Positions 7,529 through 16,513 are shown, numbered from the stretch's first letter. The stretch is 31,934 nucleotides of DNA from VBDM01 sp035651815 (GCA_035651815.1 DASRFB010000029.1:1-31934); one strand, 5' to 3'. The notes: a model not told the origin generated them from the letters alone. Translations and numbers: made by a program.

Positions 7529-8473
7529 ATGAAGAAGCTGCTCGCCGTATTGCTGCTGCTCGCCTCGGGTCAGGCGCTGGCGTGGACCTGTCCCGAGAAG
7601 AATCTGCTGTACTGGCAGGCGTTCCCGGCCGGAGGCGAGTCCGATCTTTCGGCGCGTCACCAGCAGCTCGTGCTGAAGCGCTTCTGCCCCAGGATCGAGA
7701 CCGTCATCCAGTACAAGCCCGGCGCGGGCGGGGGCCTGATGTGGGCGCAGATGAACCAGCTTCCCGCCGACGGCGTCAATGTCGTCGGCATCAACCTGCC
7801 GCACATCGTGCTGCAGCCGCTCGAGGGCCAGGTGCAGTACAAGACCGAGGACGTGACGCCGGTCTTCTGGTTCCACTACACGCCAGACGCGCTGATCGTG
7901 CGCGAGGGGAGCCCGTTCAAGACCTTCCAGGATTTCGTGAAGGCGGCGAAGGCGAATCCGGGGAAATTCTCGCTCGGCGGCTCGGGCACGAACTCGGCGA
8001 ACCACGCGGCGCACGAGCGCCTCGACGCCCGTTTCGGCATCAAGACGCTGTACGTGCCGTTCAAGGGCACCGGCGACATGACCACCGCGATCATCGGCGG
8101 TCACGTCGACGGCGCGATGGGCTACTCGGCCTTCGCGATCAACAACAAGGGCAAGGCGCGCGCGCTCGCGGTCGCGATGGACAAGCGCCATCCCCTGCTG
8201 CCGGACACGCCGACTTTCCGCGAGCTCGGCGTCGACTGGGTGGACGGCGCCTACCGCGGCATCGGCGTGCCGAAGTCGACCCCGGCCGAGGTGAAGAAGC
8301 ACCTGTCCGAGCTCTGGGCGGCGCTCAATGCGGACCCGGAGATGAAGGCGCTCGCCGCGAAGAGCGGGTTCGAGCTGGTGAACGTCGGCGTCGGCCCCGG
8401 CATGGACCGGTTCATGAAGGACAAGGCCGCGCTCTACATGGAGAGCGCGAAGCTGCTCGGCCTGGTCAAGTAA
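7529..8473 (+). CDS. Bug-family (TTT) periplasmic solute-binding protein, divergent
   Basis: This 314-residue protein has a signal peptide (MKKLLAVLLLLASGQALA, cleavage near residue 18) and the fold signature of Bug receptors: PGAGGGLMWAQMNQLPADG, the SLGGSGTNSANHAAHERL segment, YVPFKGTGDMTTAIIGGHVD and GIGVPKSTPAEV. The usual N-terminal YP-x-(K/R)-P-I-x-x-(I/V)-V-P stretch is replaced by LLYWQAFPAGGESD, and two cysteines (CPEK and RFCPR) could form a disulfide. Bug proteins capture small carboxylates in the periplasm for TctAB-type permeases or act as orphan receptors. No TctA or TctB gene is present here. The ATG follows GGGAGAAG by 4 nt. Confidence 0.88.
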   Translation: MKKLLAVLLLLASGQALAWTCPEKNLLYWQAFPAGGESDLSARHQQLVLKRFCPRIETVIQYKPGAGGGLMWAQMNQLPADGVNVVGINLPHIVLQPLEGQVQYKTEDVTPVFWFHYTPDALIVREGSPFKTFQDFVKAAKANPGKFSLGGSGTNSANHAAHERLDARFGIKTLYVPFKGTGDMTTAIIGGHVDGAMGYSAFAINNKGKARALAVAMDKRHPLLPDTPTFRELGVDWVDGAYRGIGVPKSTPAEVKKHLSELWAALNADPEMKALAAKSGFELVNVGVGPGMDRFMKDKAALYMESAKLLGLVK

Positions 8474-8485
8474 ACGGAGGACGTC

Positions 8486-8869
8486 ATGGCGGGCAACAGC
8501 GGTCCCGGATTCAAGAAGTACCCCAAGCACCGCGTTGCGGCGCGTCCCGCGGGCGTGCACGTGCAGGTGAAGCTGAAAGGCGAGCTGATCGCCGACACGC
8601 GCGACGCGGTCGCGCTCGAGGAGACGCCCGAGGGCCACGTCCTGGCGCCCGTGGTCTACTACATCCCGCGCAAGGACGTGAAGATGGACCGCCTGGTGCG
8701 CAGCAGCCACACGACGCACTGTCCGTTCAAGGGCGACGCGTCCTACTTCTCGATCAAGAACGGACCGGAGAACGCGGTGTGGAGCTACGAGCGGCCCTAC
8801 GACGAGATGACGGCGATCGGCGAGCTGCTGGCCTTCTATCCCGACAAGTTCGAGACCGTCACTTCATGA
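8486..8869 (+). CDS. DUF427-domain protein
   Basis: The 127-residue protein contains one DUF427 domain: HVQVKLKGELIADTRDAVAL at the start, HTTHCPFKGDASYFSI in the middle and NAVWSYERPYDEM then AFYPDKFE at the end. The family is small, cytoplasmic and of unknown biochemical function. GGAGG at 8476-8480 lies 5 nt before the ATG, and the gene starts 12 nt after the Bug receptor stop, so it is very probably co-transcribed with it. Its last 11 bp overlap the end of the convergent ParA-like gene. Confidence 0.85.
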   Translation: MAGNSGPGFKKYPKHRVAARPAGVHVQVKLKGELIADTRDAVALEETPEGHVLAPVVYYIPRKDVKMDRLVRSSHTTHCPFKGDASYFSIKNGPENAVWSYERPYDEMTAIGELLAFYPDKFETVTS

Positions 8870-9590
8870 ACGCCGAGATCGCGCCCTGCGAGCGCGGCCG
8901 CAGCGGCACGATCTTGTCGTCGGGAGCGCCGGGCTCGCGCCCGCGCTCGACCCAGTCGCACACCGGAGCGAGCTCCTCGCGCTCCGTCCCGGAGACGGCG
9001 GGATCCATCTCGAACACGCCCACGCCCGCCTCCGCGGCCTTCACATAGGCGTCCGAGTCGCTGATCCGCCCGATGATCGGCAAGTTCAGCACGGCGAGAA
9101 AGCGCTCGAGCGGCGGATAAGCCTGCATCGTGCCGCGCACGCGGTTCGCGATCACGCCGATGCGGATGTTGCGCAGGCGGACGCGCCCCGCGAGCAGCAG
9201 GTCGCGGATGAAGTTGGCGCTCGCGTGGATGTCGATCGCCGAGGGCGCGACGGGGATGAGGATCGAATCGGCGCGCGCGAGCATCTCCTGCAGCAGCAGA
9301 CCCGCGGCGCCGGCCGGGGCGTCGATCAGGAGCTGGCGCGTGTCGGTGGGGACGTGCATCGTGATGCCGCGCAGGCGCATGCCGCGCTGCGGAGAGGCGT
9401 CGGCGCCGTGGATGCGGGGGAACGAAGGCTTGCGCAGCTGCAGCCAGGCGAGGCTGGAGCTCTGCGGGTCGTAGTCCATGATGGCGACAGACACGCCGCG
9501 TGCCGCGAAGTAGCTGGCGATGTTCGTCGTGACGGTCGTCTTGCCCGAACCGCCCTTCGGATTGATCACCAGCGTGGTGTGGGTTCTCAT
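8859..9590 (-). CDS. Orphan ParA/MinD-type ATPase
   Basis: This 243-residue protein has a deviant Walker A motif, PKGGSGKTT, with signature K12 and phosphate-binding K17, a Walker A' segment MDYDPQSSS (about residues 38-46) and a Walker B-like LLIDAPAG around D90. These define the ParA/MinD family, whose ATP-dependent dimers position DNA, cell poles, chemoreceptors or division sites. No HTH domain precedes the ATPase. No parB partner or parS-like palindrome is nearby, so it is not the chromosomal parAB locus. The C-terminal ~30 residues are Arg/Pro-rich and could be a partner-binding tail. It lies downstream of xth on the same strand after a 90-bp gap with an inverted repeat. Confidence 0.87.
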   Translation of the reverse strand: MRTHTTLVINPKGGSGKTTVTTNIASYFAARGVSVAIMDYDPQSSSLAWLQLRKPSFPRIHGADASPQRGMRLRGITMHVPTDTRQLLIDAPAGAAGLLLQEMLARADSILIPVAPSAIDIHASANFIRDLLLAGRVRLRNIRIGVIANRVRGTMQAYPPLERFLAVLNLPIIGRISDSDAYVKAAEAGVGVFEMDPAVSGTEREELAPVCDWVERGREPGAPDDKIVPLRPRSQGAISAFMK

Positions 9591-9628
9591 GTCGGCGCCC
9601 CCGGGTGTCGTCCCTCCCGCCGAGAAGG

Positions 9629-9658
9629 CGTAGGTTACGCCAGGAAGCGTGGCCTACG
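9629..9658 (+). repeat. 12-bp imperfect inverted repeat between xth and the ParA-like gene
   Basis: CGTAGGTTACGC and GCGTGGCCTACG flank a 6-nt loop. The two non-Watson-Crick positions become G-U pairs in plus-strand RNA but A-C mismatches in minus-strand RNA. It lies 39 bp upstream of the ParA-like start. No T tract follows it on the minus strand, so an operator is more likely than a terminator for xth. Confidence 0.5.
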
Positions 9659-9680
9659 TTAATCCCGCGCCCGCGGTCCG

Positions 9681-10442
9681 TTAAGTACTGCTCAAACCCT
9701 CTGCGGTCGTCATCACCACGGGCGCGTGGTCGCTCGTGCCGACCTCGGCGAGGACCGGGCAGCTCACCGCCCGGGCCGCGATCGAAGGCGAGGCCAGGAC
9801 GTAGTCCAGGCGCCACCCGATGTTGCGCTGCCTCATGTTCCGCCACGGCGCCCACCACGTGAACATGTTGTCGTTGTCCGGGTCGAGCGCCCGGCCGACG
9901 TCGACCAGGTGCTGGCCGAGAAGCTTGTCGAACAGATCGCGCTCCTCCTCGCGCTGGCCGATGATGCCGGGCTTGCGCTCGCGGGGGTGCACATCGCGCT
10001 CGGTGCGGGTGATGTTCATGTCGCCGCACAGGACGAGCTCGAGCCCCTCGCGGTGCAGCCGGCGCGTCCACTCGGCGAGCCGCAGCATGAACTGCAGCTT
10101 CGCCTCGTAGTCCTTGCCGCCGTTCGGAACGTACACCGATGCGAAGATCAGCTTCCCGAACTGCGCCTGGACGATGCGCGACTCCATGTCGAACTCGGGG
10201 TGGCTGAACACGGGATCGGTCTCGAACAGGCCCTTGCGGATGTGCAGCGATACGCCGGAATAGGCGCGCAGGCCGTGCCAGTACACGTGGTAGTCGACGT
10301 GGCCGCACTCGGTGGGGATCTGCGAGGGCTCGGCCTTCAGCTCCTGCAGGCAGACGACGTCGGGCCGGTCGCGCTCCAGCCATTCGCAGAACTGCGCCTG
10401 GCGTGCGCGGATGCCGTTCACGTTCCAGGTGGCGATCTTCAT
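9681..10442 (-). CDS. xth: Exodeoxyribonuclease III
   Basis: This 253-residue protein is the standard length for ExoIII, an AP endonuclease and 3'-5' exonuclease of base excision repair. Catalytic residues are in place: N7 in TWNVNGIRA, metal ligand E34 in LQELKAE, Y104 in SVYVPNG, D141 and N143 in GDMNI, D213 in WRLDYVLAS and the D238-H239 pair in TSDHAPV. The ATG (10440-10442) overlaps the TGA of the upstream permease gene as ATGA, so translation is probably coupled to the ABC transporter genes. That linkage is not a functional pairing known to me. Confidence 0.95.
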   Translation of the reverse strand: MKIATWNVNGIRARQAQFCEWLERDRPDVVCLQELKAEPSQIPTECGHVDYHVYWHGLRAYSGVSLHIRKGLFETDPVFSHPEFDMESRIVQAQFGKLIFASVYVPNGGKDYEAKLQFMLRLAEWTRRLHREGLELVLCGDMNITRTERDVHPRERKPGIIGQREEERDLFDKLLGQHLVDVGRALDPDNDNMFTWWAPWRNMRQRNIGWRLDYVLASPSIAARAVSCPVLAEVGTSDHAPVVMTTAEGLSST

Positions 10443-11205
10443 GTCCTCAGCCGGTAGCCGGTGCGGAAGATCCAGGCGACCACGGCCACCGTGGCGGCGA
10501 GGAAGACGAACGTCATGCCGAGGCTCACCCCGACGCTGACGTCGGCGAGCCCGAAGAAGCTCCAGCGAAATCCGCTGACGAGGTACACCACCGGGTTGAA
10601 CAGCGAGACCTTCTGCCAGAACGGCGGCAGCATGTCGATCGAGTAGAAGCTGCCGCCGAGGAAGGTGAGCGGCGTGACGATGAGCAGCGGAATGAGCTGC
10701 AGCTTCTCGAAGCCGTCGGCCCAGATGCCGATGATGAAGCCGAACAGGCTGAAGGTGATGGAGGTGAGGAGCAGGAACACGACCATCCATACCGGGTGCT
10801 CGATCCGCAGCGGCACGATGGCGGCCGCGGTCGCGAGGATGACGAGGCCGAGGATGACCGACTTGGTGGCCGCTGCGCCCACGTAGCTGACGACGATCTC
10901 GAGGTACGACACCGGCGCCGAGAGCAGCTCGTAGATCGTGCCGACGAACTTGGGGAAGTAGATGCCGAAAGAGGCGTTCGAGATGCTCTGCGTGAGCAGC
11001 GACAGCATGATCAGCCCCGGCACGATGAACGCGCCGTACGAGACGCCCTCGACCTGCGGGATGCGCCCGCCGATCGCCGCGCCGAACACGACGAAGTAGA
11101 GCGCGGTCGAGATCACGGGCGCGATGATGCTCTGCGTCAGGGTGCGCCGCGTGCGCGCCATCTCGAAACCGTAGATGGCGCGGATCGCGTGGACGTTCAC
11201 GCCGC

Positions 11206-11209
<4 letters not shown>
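10439..11209 (-). CDS. yadH: ABC-2 type transport permease, YadH-like
   Basis: This 256-residue inner-membrane protein has about six hydrophobic segments. Motifs shared with E. coli YadH include FIVPGLIM, ELLSAPVSYLEI, the TPLTFLGGSFYS segment and LPPFWQKVSLFNPVVYLVSGFR (positions about 192-213). ABC-2 permeases pair with a separate ATPase to export molecules such as lipids, polysaccharide or drugs. The YadGH substrate is not established. The GTG start (11207-11209) overlaps the ATPase TGA as GTGA, which favours it over the GTG three codons later. It is followed by xth through a 4-bp overlap. Confidence 0.9.
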
Positions 11210-12134
<925 letters not shown>

Positions 12135-12138
<4 letters not shown>

Positions 12139-13001
12139 CCGACCACCAGCGCGGCGTGCTCGCTCTGCCCCTCGGTCATGCCGCGGTCCTTCATCCAGTC
12201 GTAGGCGCGACGGAACAGGACCGGGTCGTAGTAGTCGACGTGCTTGTAGTGCACGAACGCGCGCGAGAGCTCGTTCGGCTTGAGCGCGCCCTTCGCGTGC
12301 GCGACGACGTGGTGCGCGTACTTGTAGAAATCGCCGTTGATCAGGTCGACCGCGGCGTTCAGGGCGTCGTAGTAGGCCTTGCGCTGCTCCGACGTGAGCT
12401 CGGGCCCGATCACCTCGCCGCCGCGGTAGAACGACGCGGCGACGATGTGCGCGCCTTCCTTCACGCCCAGGCTGATGAAGGGCTCCATGACGGTCACCGC
12501 GCGGGCGCTGCCGTTCTTCAGCGCTTCCCAGCGCCGGTGCGGCAGCCCGCCCTTCGCGATGTTCACGTGGTCGCGGCCGACCGCGCTCTCGAGCATCTGC
12601 AGCGTCGTGTAGTGCGATCCGGTCCATTCCTGCACGACGACCGGAACGTCGGCGAGATCGCGCGGGGTCTGCAGCTTCTCGTCGAAGCTGATTATCGCCT
12701 GAGCCGCCACGCAGGCGCGCAGGGCCGCGATGTGGCCGCCGCGCTTGCCGCGCTCGAGGCGGTCGATGCTCGCCCACTCGCACACGTTGTAGCTGTCGGC
12801 CGTGCCGCACTCGAACTTGCCTTCCTTGTTGCGCTCGAGCACCGGCTGCGCGGTGGTGTCCTTCTCGCGGTCGGAGTAGGTTCCGGAGAAGCTCACGTCC
12901 AGCCCGGCCTTCGCGAATAGGCCTTCCTCGATGCCGGCGATGACGGGCAGGTCGAATACGGGGTTGTTCGGGGCGATTTTCACAACCGGGCGGGCGCTCA
13001 T
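12135..13001 (-). CDS. NMT1/THI5-like substrate-binding protein without signal peptide
   Basis: This 288-residue protein begins MSARPVVKIAPNNPVFDLPV and has the SsuA/THI5-like periplasmic-binding fold: VIAGIEEGLFAKAGLDVSFS near the start, the DLADVPVVVQEWTGSHYTT hinge region and KNGSARAVTVMEPFISLG. Homologues usually bind sulfonates, nitrate or pyrimidine precursors outside the membrane, but no secretion signal is visible here. The ATG is preceded by GAGGGAT, and the frame upstream lacks a hydrophobic leader, so a mis-chosen start does not explain the absence. The CCCFC motif of fungal Thi5 HMP-P synthases is absent. It is the first gene of the YadGH-xth unit and overlaps the next start. Confidence 0.78.
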
Positions 13002-13036
13002 CGGTATCCCTCGTGGCTTGGGCGGTAAAGGCCCAT

Positions 13037-13066
13037 AGGATACTTCCACCGGCCGGGGCGTCGCAA
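13037..13066 (-). promoter_or_regulatory. Putative promoter of the NMT1-like/yadGH/xth unit
   Basis: On the minus strand TTGCGA (13061-13066) and TATCCT (13037-13042) are separated by 18 bp, each matching 4 of 6 consensus bases. The predicted start would leave a leader of about 30 nt containing the GAGGGAT ribosome binding site. The 229-bp divergent region 13002-13230 holds nothing else I can identify. Confidence 0.35.
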
Positions 13067-13193
13067 TCCGGCGCTCGAACCCCCGCCGCGACCGGCGTAC
13101 CGGGCCGCCGCCCGGCGCAAGGAATGCCCCGCCGGAAGGCCGCCCGCTCTCTTTCCGGGGTCCGGGGCGCAACGGCCGCCCACGCCGGGCGGC

Positions 13194-13199
13194 TAAGAT
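13194..13199 (+). promoter_or_regulatory. Putative -10 box for the class II aldolase pair
   Basis: TAAGAT in the context GGCGGCTAAGATG, 31 nt before the ATG at 13231, resembles the CGGCTAAACT boxes at 6187 and 7362. No clear -35 element is present. Confidence 0.3.
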
Positions 13200-13230
13200 G
13201 TGAAAATACGCGCTCACGAAACGGACACGC

Positions 13231-13980
13231 ATGGACCTCGTCATCCCCAAGACCGGCGGCCGCGTCGCCGCCGAGCAGCTCGCCGACCTCGCGGCCGCCA
13301 GCCGCATCCTCGCCGCGCAGGGCGTGGTCGACGGCTTCGGCCACGTCTCGATGCGCCATCCTCAGGCGCCCAACCGCTATCTCATGGCGCGCTCGATCGC
13401 GCCGGCGCTGGTCACGCCCGGCGACATCATCGAGTACGACCTCGACAGCAACGCCGTCGACGCCAACGGCCGCTCGAGCTTTCTCGAGCGCTTCATCCAC
13501 GGCGAGATCTACAAGGCGCGGCCCGACGTCCTGGCCGTCGTGCACAGCCACTCGCCGTCGGTGATCCCGTTCGGGCTGGTCGGCGTGCCGATGCGGGCGA
13601 TGTTTCACAACGCGGGATTCATCGCCGAGGGCGTCCCCGTCTTCGACATTCGCGAGAAGTTCGGCATGACCGACATGCTGGTCGGCAACGGCGAGAAAGG
13701 CGTGGCGCTCGCCCAGGTCATGGGCCGCAAGGACATCGTGCTGATGCGCGCGCACGGCAGCGTCGCCTGCGGCGCGACGCTGCAATCGGCGGTGTTCCGC
13801 GCCGTCTACACCGAGGTCAACGCGCGCATCCAGCACTGGACGAACGCGCTCGCGGGCGGCGGCCCGATCGCGGCGGTCGAGCCCGAGGAGGGCAAGCTGT
13901 CCGACGTCGTCAACCGCACCGCGGGCATGCGCGCCTGGGACCTGTGGCGCAGCCAGGTCCGAAGCCAGGTAAACTGGTGA
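13231..13980 (+). CDS. Class II aldolase/adducin family protein (first paralogue)
   Basis: This 249-residue protein has the class II aldolase fold used by L-fuculose- and ribulose-phosphate enzymes. Zinc-ligand candidates are H105 and H107 in VVHSHS and H175 in MRAHGSV, and E86 in FLERFIHGEIY is the likely catalytic acid/base. These enzymes cleave or epimerise phosphorylated sugars or sugar acids; some family members are decarboxylases. The N-terminal substrate loop GFGHVSMRHP at about residues 35-44 differs from the neighbour's YNGHCSIRI. It is divergent from the NMT1-like gene and overlaps or abuts the second paralogue, so both are likely one transcript. The substrate cannot be assigned. 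Confidence 0.9.
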   Translation: MDLVIPKTGGRVAAEQLADLAAASRILAAQGVVDGFGHVSMRHPQAPNRYLMARSIAPALVTPGDIIEYDLDSNAVDANGRSSFLERFIHGEIYKARPDVLAVVHSHSPSVIPFGLVGVPMRAMFHNAGFIAEGVPVFDIREKFGMTDMLVGNGEKGVALAQVMGRKDIVLMRAHGSVACGATLQSAVFRAVYTEVNARIQHWTNALAGGGPIAAVEPEEGKLSDVVNRTAGMRAWDLWRSQVRSQVNW

Positions 13981-13982
13981 CC

Positions 13983-14690
13983 ATGACTCCGGTCGAGCTC
14001 AAGCAGCGCGAAGAGACCGTCTCGCTCGGCGAGCTGAAGCAGCAGCTCGTCGATTGCATCCGCATGCTCGAGCAGTCGGACATCATCGACTACAACGGCC
14101 ATTGCAGCATCCGCATCGCGGTCAACCGGATCCTGATCAACACGGGCTCGTGCCAGCGCAGCCGCTTGACGGTCGAGGACATCGTCGCCATCGACCTCGA
14201 GGGCAACGTCGTCGAGGGCAAGGGCACTCCCCCGCTCGAGCGGCACCTGCACATGGGCATTTACCGCGTGCGCGCCGACGTCCGGGCGATCGTGCACGCG
14301 CACCCGAAGTGGTCGACGTTCCTGACGATGGTCGGCGCGCCGTACCAGCCCGTCTACGCCCAGGGCTCGCTCGTCCACCCGCTGCCGCTGCTCGACTCGC
14401 CGAACTCGATCAACAACAGGGAGATGGCCGACCGGCTCGCCGCGACGCTGGGCGACCGGCCCGCGGCGCTCATGAAGTCGCACGGCGCGGTCACCGTCGG
14501 CCGCGACATCGTCGAGGCGTTCGTGCTCGCGAACTACATGGAAGAGAACTCGTACCGCCAGTACATGGCGATGCAGATCGGCAAGCCTTATGCTTTTAGC
14601 GAGCACGAGATCGCGCTGTGCCGCGAGAAGCTCTGGAACGCGAATCTTTTCAAGAGGACCTGGGACCACTTCAGGGCCAAGCTCGACTGA
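13983..14690 (+). CDS. Class II aldolase/adducin family protein (second paralogue)
   Basis: The 235-residue protein shares the fold and active-site layout of its neighbour: E86 in PPLERHLHMGIY, zinc ligands H105 and H107 in IVHAHPKW and H167 in MKSHGAV. Sequence outside the motifs is clearly different, so this is an old duplication or two independently recruited paralogues. The ATG is 2 bp after the previous stop. A GTG at 13977 overlapping that stop as GTGA is an alternative giving 237 residues. Either way translation is probably coupled. A strong terminator follows at 14710-14735. Confidence 0.9.
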   Translation: MTPVELKQREETVSLGELKQQLVDCIRMLEQSDIIDYNGHCSIRIAVNRILINTGSCQRSRLTVEDIVAIDLEGNVVEGKGTPPLERHLHMGIYRVRADVRAIVHAHPKWSTFLTMVGAPYQPVYAQGSLVHPLPLLDSPNSINNREMADRLAATLGDRPAALMKSHGAVTVGRDIVEAFVLANYMEENSYRQYMAMQIGKPYAFSEHEIALCREKLWNANLFKRTWDHFRAKLD

Positions 14691-14709
14691 GCGGCGCGGG
14701 AAAAAAAAG

Positions 14710-14735
14710 AAACGGCCGGGATGTCCCGGCCGTTT
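14710..14735. terminator. Bidirectional rho-independent terminator
   Basis: The stem AAACGGCCGGG / CCCGGCCGTTT with a 4-nt loop is perfect. On the plus strand TTTTCGTTT follows it, and on the minus strand the A-rich tract at 14701-14708 supplies eight U residues. It lies between the convergent second aldolase gene and the radical SAM gene and should end both transcripts. Confidence 0.92.
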
Positions 14736-14752
14736 TCGTTTCTGCGGTGCGC

Positions 14753-16381
14753 CTAGGCGGCGCGGCGATCCGGCTTGTCGGGCCGCGCCCGCAGCTTCAC
14801 CGGGATGACCTTCTTGTCCTCGGGAAGGTACTGCTCGGGGACGTTCGCGAACGCGGTGTTCGAGGTCGTGCCCGCGGCGAGCGGCACGGTCGGCTGCGCC
14901 GGGTGCAGCGGGATCATCTCGAGCTGCGTCGCGACCGACACGCCCTCGTGCGTGAAATGCGTCTTCGCGCGGAGCAGCGTCGGCAGGTGTTTGACGATGT
15001 GCCACAGCGTCCAGCGGTGCTGCCAAAGGCGCTTGCGGAAGCGGCGCTCGTAGTTCTTGCTCTTGTAGAAGCGCAGGATGTGCCAGTTGTAGAGGTCCTC
15101 CATCTGCTCGCGCGACTGGAAGCCCTCGGGGATGTATACGAAGTTCAGGCAGTTCATCAGCCGCCAGTCCTCGTGGAAATTCCCGTCCTTGCCGTTGTTG
15201 GCGATGATCTCGTGCCACATGGGCGCGCCGTGGAACGGCGTGAACTTCGTCATGTTCATCTCGTCGAGGTCGAGATCGAGGACGAAGTCGGACGTCTTCC
15301 TGAAGCTCTCGGGCGTCTCGCCCGGCAGCCCCATGATGAACAGCCCCTTCACGCGCATGCCGAGCTTCTGGATGCGCCCCACGGTCGCGCGCACCATGTC
15401 GGGCTCGAGGCCCGTCTTGTGCCGCTCCATCATCCCGGGGTCCGCGGTCTCGATGCCCATCGAGAGCTGCAGCGCGCCCGCGCGCTTCATGAGCGCGAAC
15501 AGCTCCTCGTCGTCGTTGTGGCCGACGCGGATCGCGCAGCTCCAGTCCATGCCGAGCGGCTTGCGGATCAGCGTCTCGCACAGCTCGACCACGCGCTTGC
15601 GGCTCGCCGTGAACAGGTCGTCGTAGAAATTGATGTGGTGCACGCCGTAGCGGTCGCGCAGGAGCTTCATGTGCTCCCAGGTGTACTCGGCCGAGTTGTG
15701 CCGGTACTTGTGCTCGTACACCGTGCGGTCGCAGAAGCTGCACGTGAACGGGCAGCCCCGGCTCGTGATCATGTTCGTGCCGTAGCGCTTGATGTAGCTG
15801 AAGAGCGGCAGGTGGTACCCGCTCGCGAAGCCGTCCAGCTTGTCCCAGGCGGGGAACGGCAGCTCGTCGAGGTCGTTGATGCGCGCGCGCCGGGGGTTCG
15901 AGACGATGTTGTCGCCGTCGCGGTAGACCAGGTTCGGAACGTCCCTGAGCGCCTTGCCGTCGGCAAGGTCCACGAGCGTGCCTTCGCCCTCGCCGACGCA
16001 CAGGTAGTCGGCGTTCGGGAAGTACTCGAGGAGCTGCCCGCCGATCGAGGACGGGTGCACCGCGCCGAAGATGGTCTTGATCTCGGGGTGCTTCTGCTTG
16101 ATCTGCGAGGCGATGTCGTAGCCGTCGAGGAACGCGGACGTCGTGGTCGAGAACCCGACCAGGTCCGGCTTGAACGCCAGGATGCGCTGCACCGTCTCCT
16201 CGGTGGTCTTCGGGGCGCGCGGCCCGAGGCAGTCGAGCAGCATCGTCTCGTGGCCGTGCTTGTCGAGCCACGACGCGAGCGACAGGATGCCGATCGGGGC
16301 CATCCGATTCGCGAACAGGGTGAGGTCCGGCTGACCGGGGCAGAAGTTGTACCCGGCCGGGTGGACCAGTGCAACGCGCAT
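14753..16381 (-). CDS. B12-binding radical SAM protein
   Basis: This 542-residue protein has an N-terminal cobalamin-binding Rossmann-like domain (about 1-150; MRVALVHPAGYNF, GFSTTTSAF, TIFGAVHPS, CVGEGE). A radical SAM barrel follows, with the 4Fe-4S motif C210-x3-C214-x2-C217 in SRGCPFTCSFC and the SAM-associated SMGIETAD and FIMGLPGE segments. A C-terminal region of about 130 residues has basic and Trp-rich stretches. Such enzymes methylate or rearrange unactivated carbons; relatives act in hopanoid, bacteriochlorophyll and secondary metabolism. No biosynthetic partner lies next to it, so the substrate is unknown. GGGAGG precedes the ATG. Confidence 0.9.
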   Translation of the reverse strand: MRVALVHPAGYNFCPGQPDLTLFANRMAPIGILSLASWLDKHGHETMLLDCLGPRAPKTTEETVQRILAFKPDLVGFSTTTSAFLDGYDIASQIKQKHPEIKTIFGAVHPSSIGGQLLEYFPNADYLCVGEGEGTLVDLADGKALRDVPNLVYRDGDNIVSNPRRARINDLDELPFPAWDKLDGFASGYHLPLFSYIKRYGTNMITSRGCPFTCSFCDRTVYEHKYRHNSAEYTWEHMKLLRDRYGVHHINFYDDLFTASRKRVVELCETLIRKPLGMDWSCAIRVGHNDDEELFALMKRAGALQLSMGIETADPGMMERHKTGLEPDMVRATVGRIQKLGMRVKGLFIMGLPGETPESFRKTSDFVLDLDLDEMNMTKFTPFHGAPMWHEIIANNGKDGNFHEDWRLMNCLNFVYIPEGFQSREQMEDLYNWHILRFYKSKNYERRFRKRLWQHRWTLWHIVKHLPTLLRAKTHFTHEGVSVATQLEMIPLHPAQPTVPLAAGTTSNTAFANVPEQYLPEDKKVIPVKLRARPDKPDRRAA

Positions 16382-16412
16382 TCGCGCCTCCCTCGGGATA
16401 CGAAGCGGATCG

Positions 16413-16418
16413 ACTCTA
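16413..16418 (-). promoter_or_regulatory. Putative -10 box for the radical SAM gene
   Basis: On the minus strand GCTAGAGT contains TAGAGT about 31 nt before the ATG, with GGGAGG between. It matches 4 of 6 -10 bases and has no convincing -35 partner. Confidence 0.25.
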
Positions 16419-16449
16419 GCACGAAGCGCCGCGAGCGCATAGGGAGCGC

Positions 16450-16479
16450 TTGCCTCGCGCGGGCGATTTGGAATAGATT
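16450..16479 (+). promoter_or_regulatory. Putative promoter of the second Bug receptor gene
   Basis: TTGCCT (16450-16455) and TAGATT (16474-16479) are 18 bp apart and each matches 4 of 6 sigma-70 consensus positions. The surrounding GATTTGGAATAGATTT is notably AT-rich for this DNA. The leader to the ATG at 16514 would be about 28 nt. Confidence 0.35.
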
Positions 16480-16513
16480 TCGGCACCATCGTCCGTCGGC
16501 AGGGAACCTCCGC

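Noticed and set aside
8859..9590. Chromosome partition locus (parABS)
   Set aside because: No ParB gene, no parS-type palindrome and no typical neighbours such as gidA/gidB or replication genes.
13002..13230. Small RNA or riboswitch in the divergent region
   Set aside because: GC-rich sequence forms many short hairpins, but none matches a known aptamer or has a terminator.
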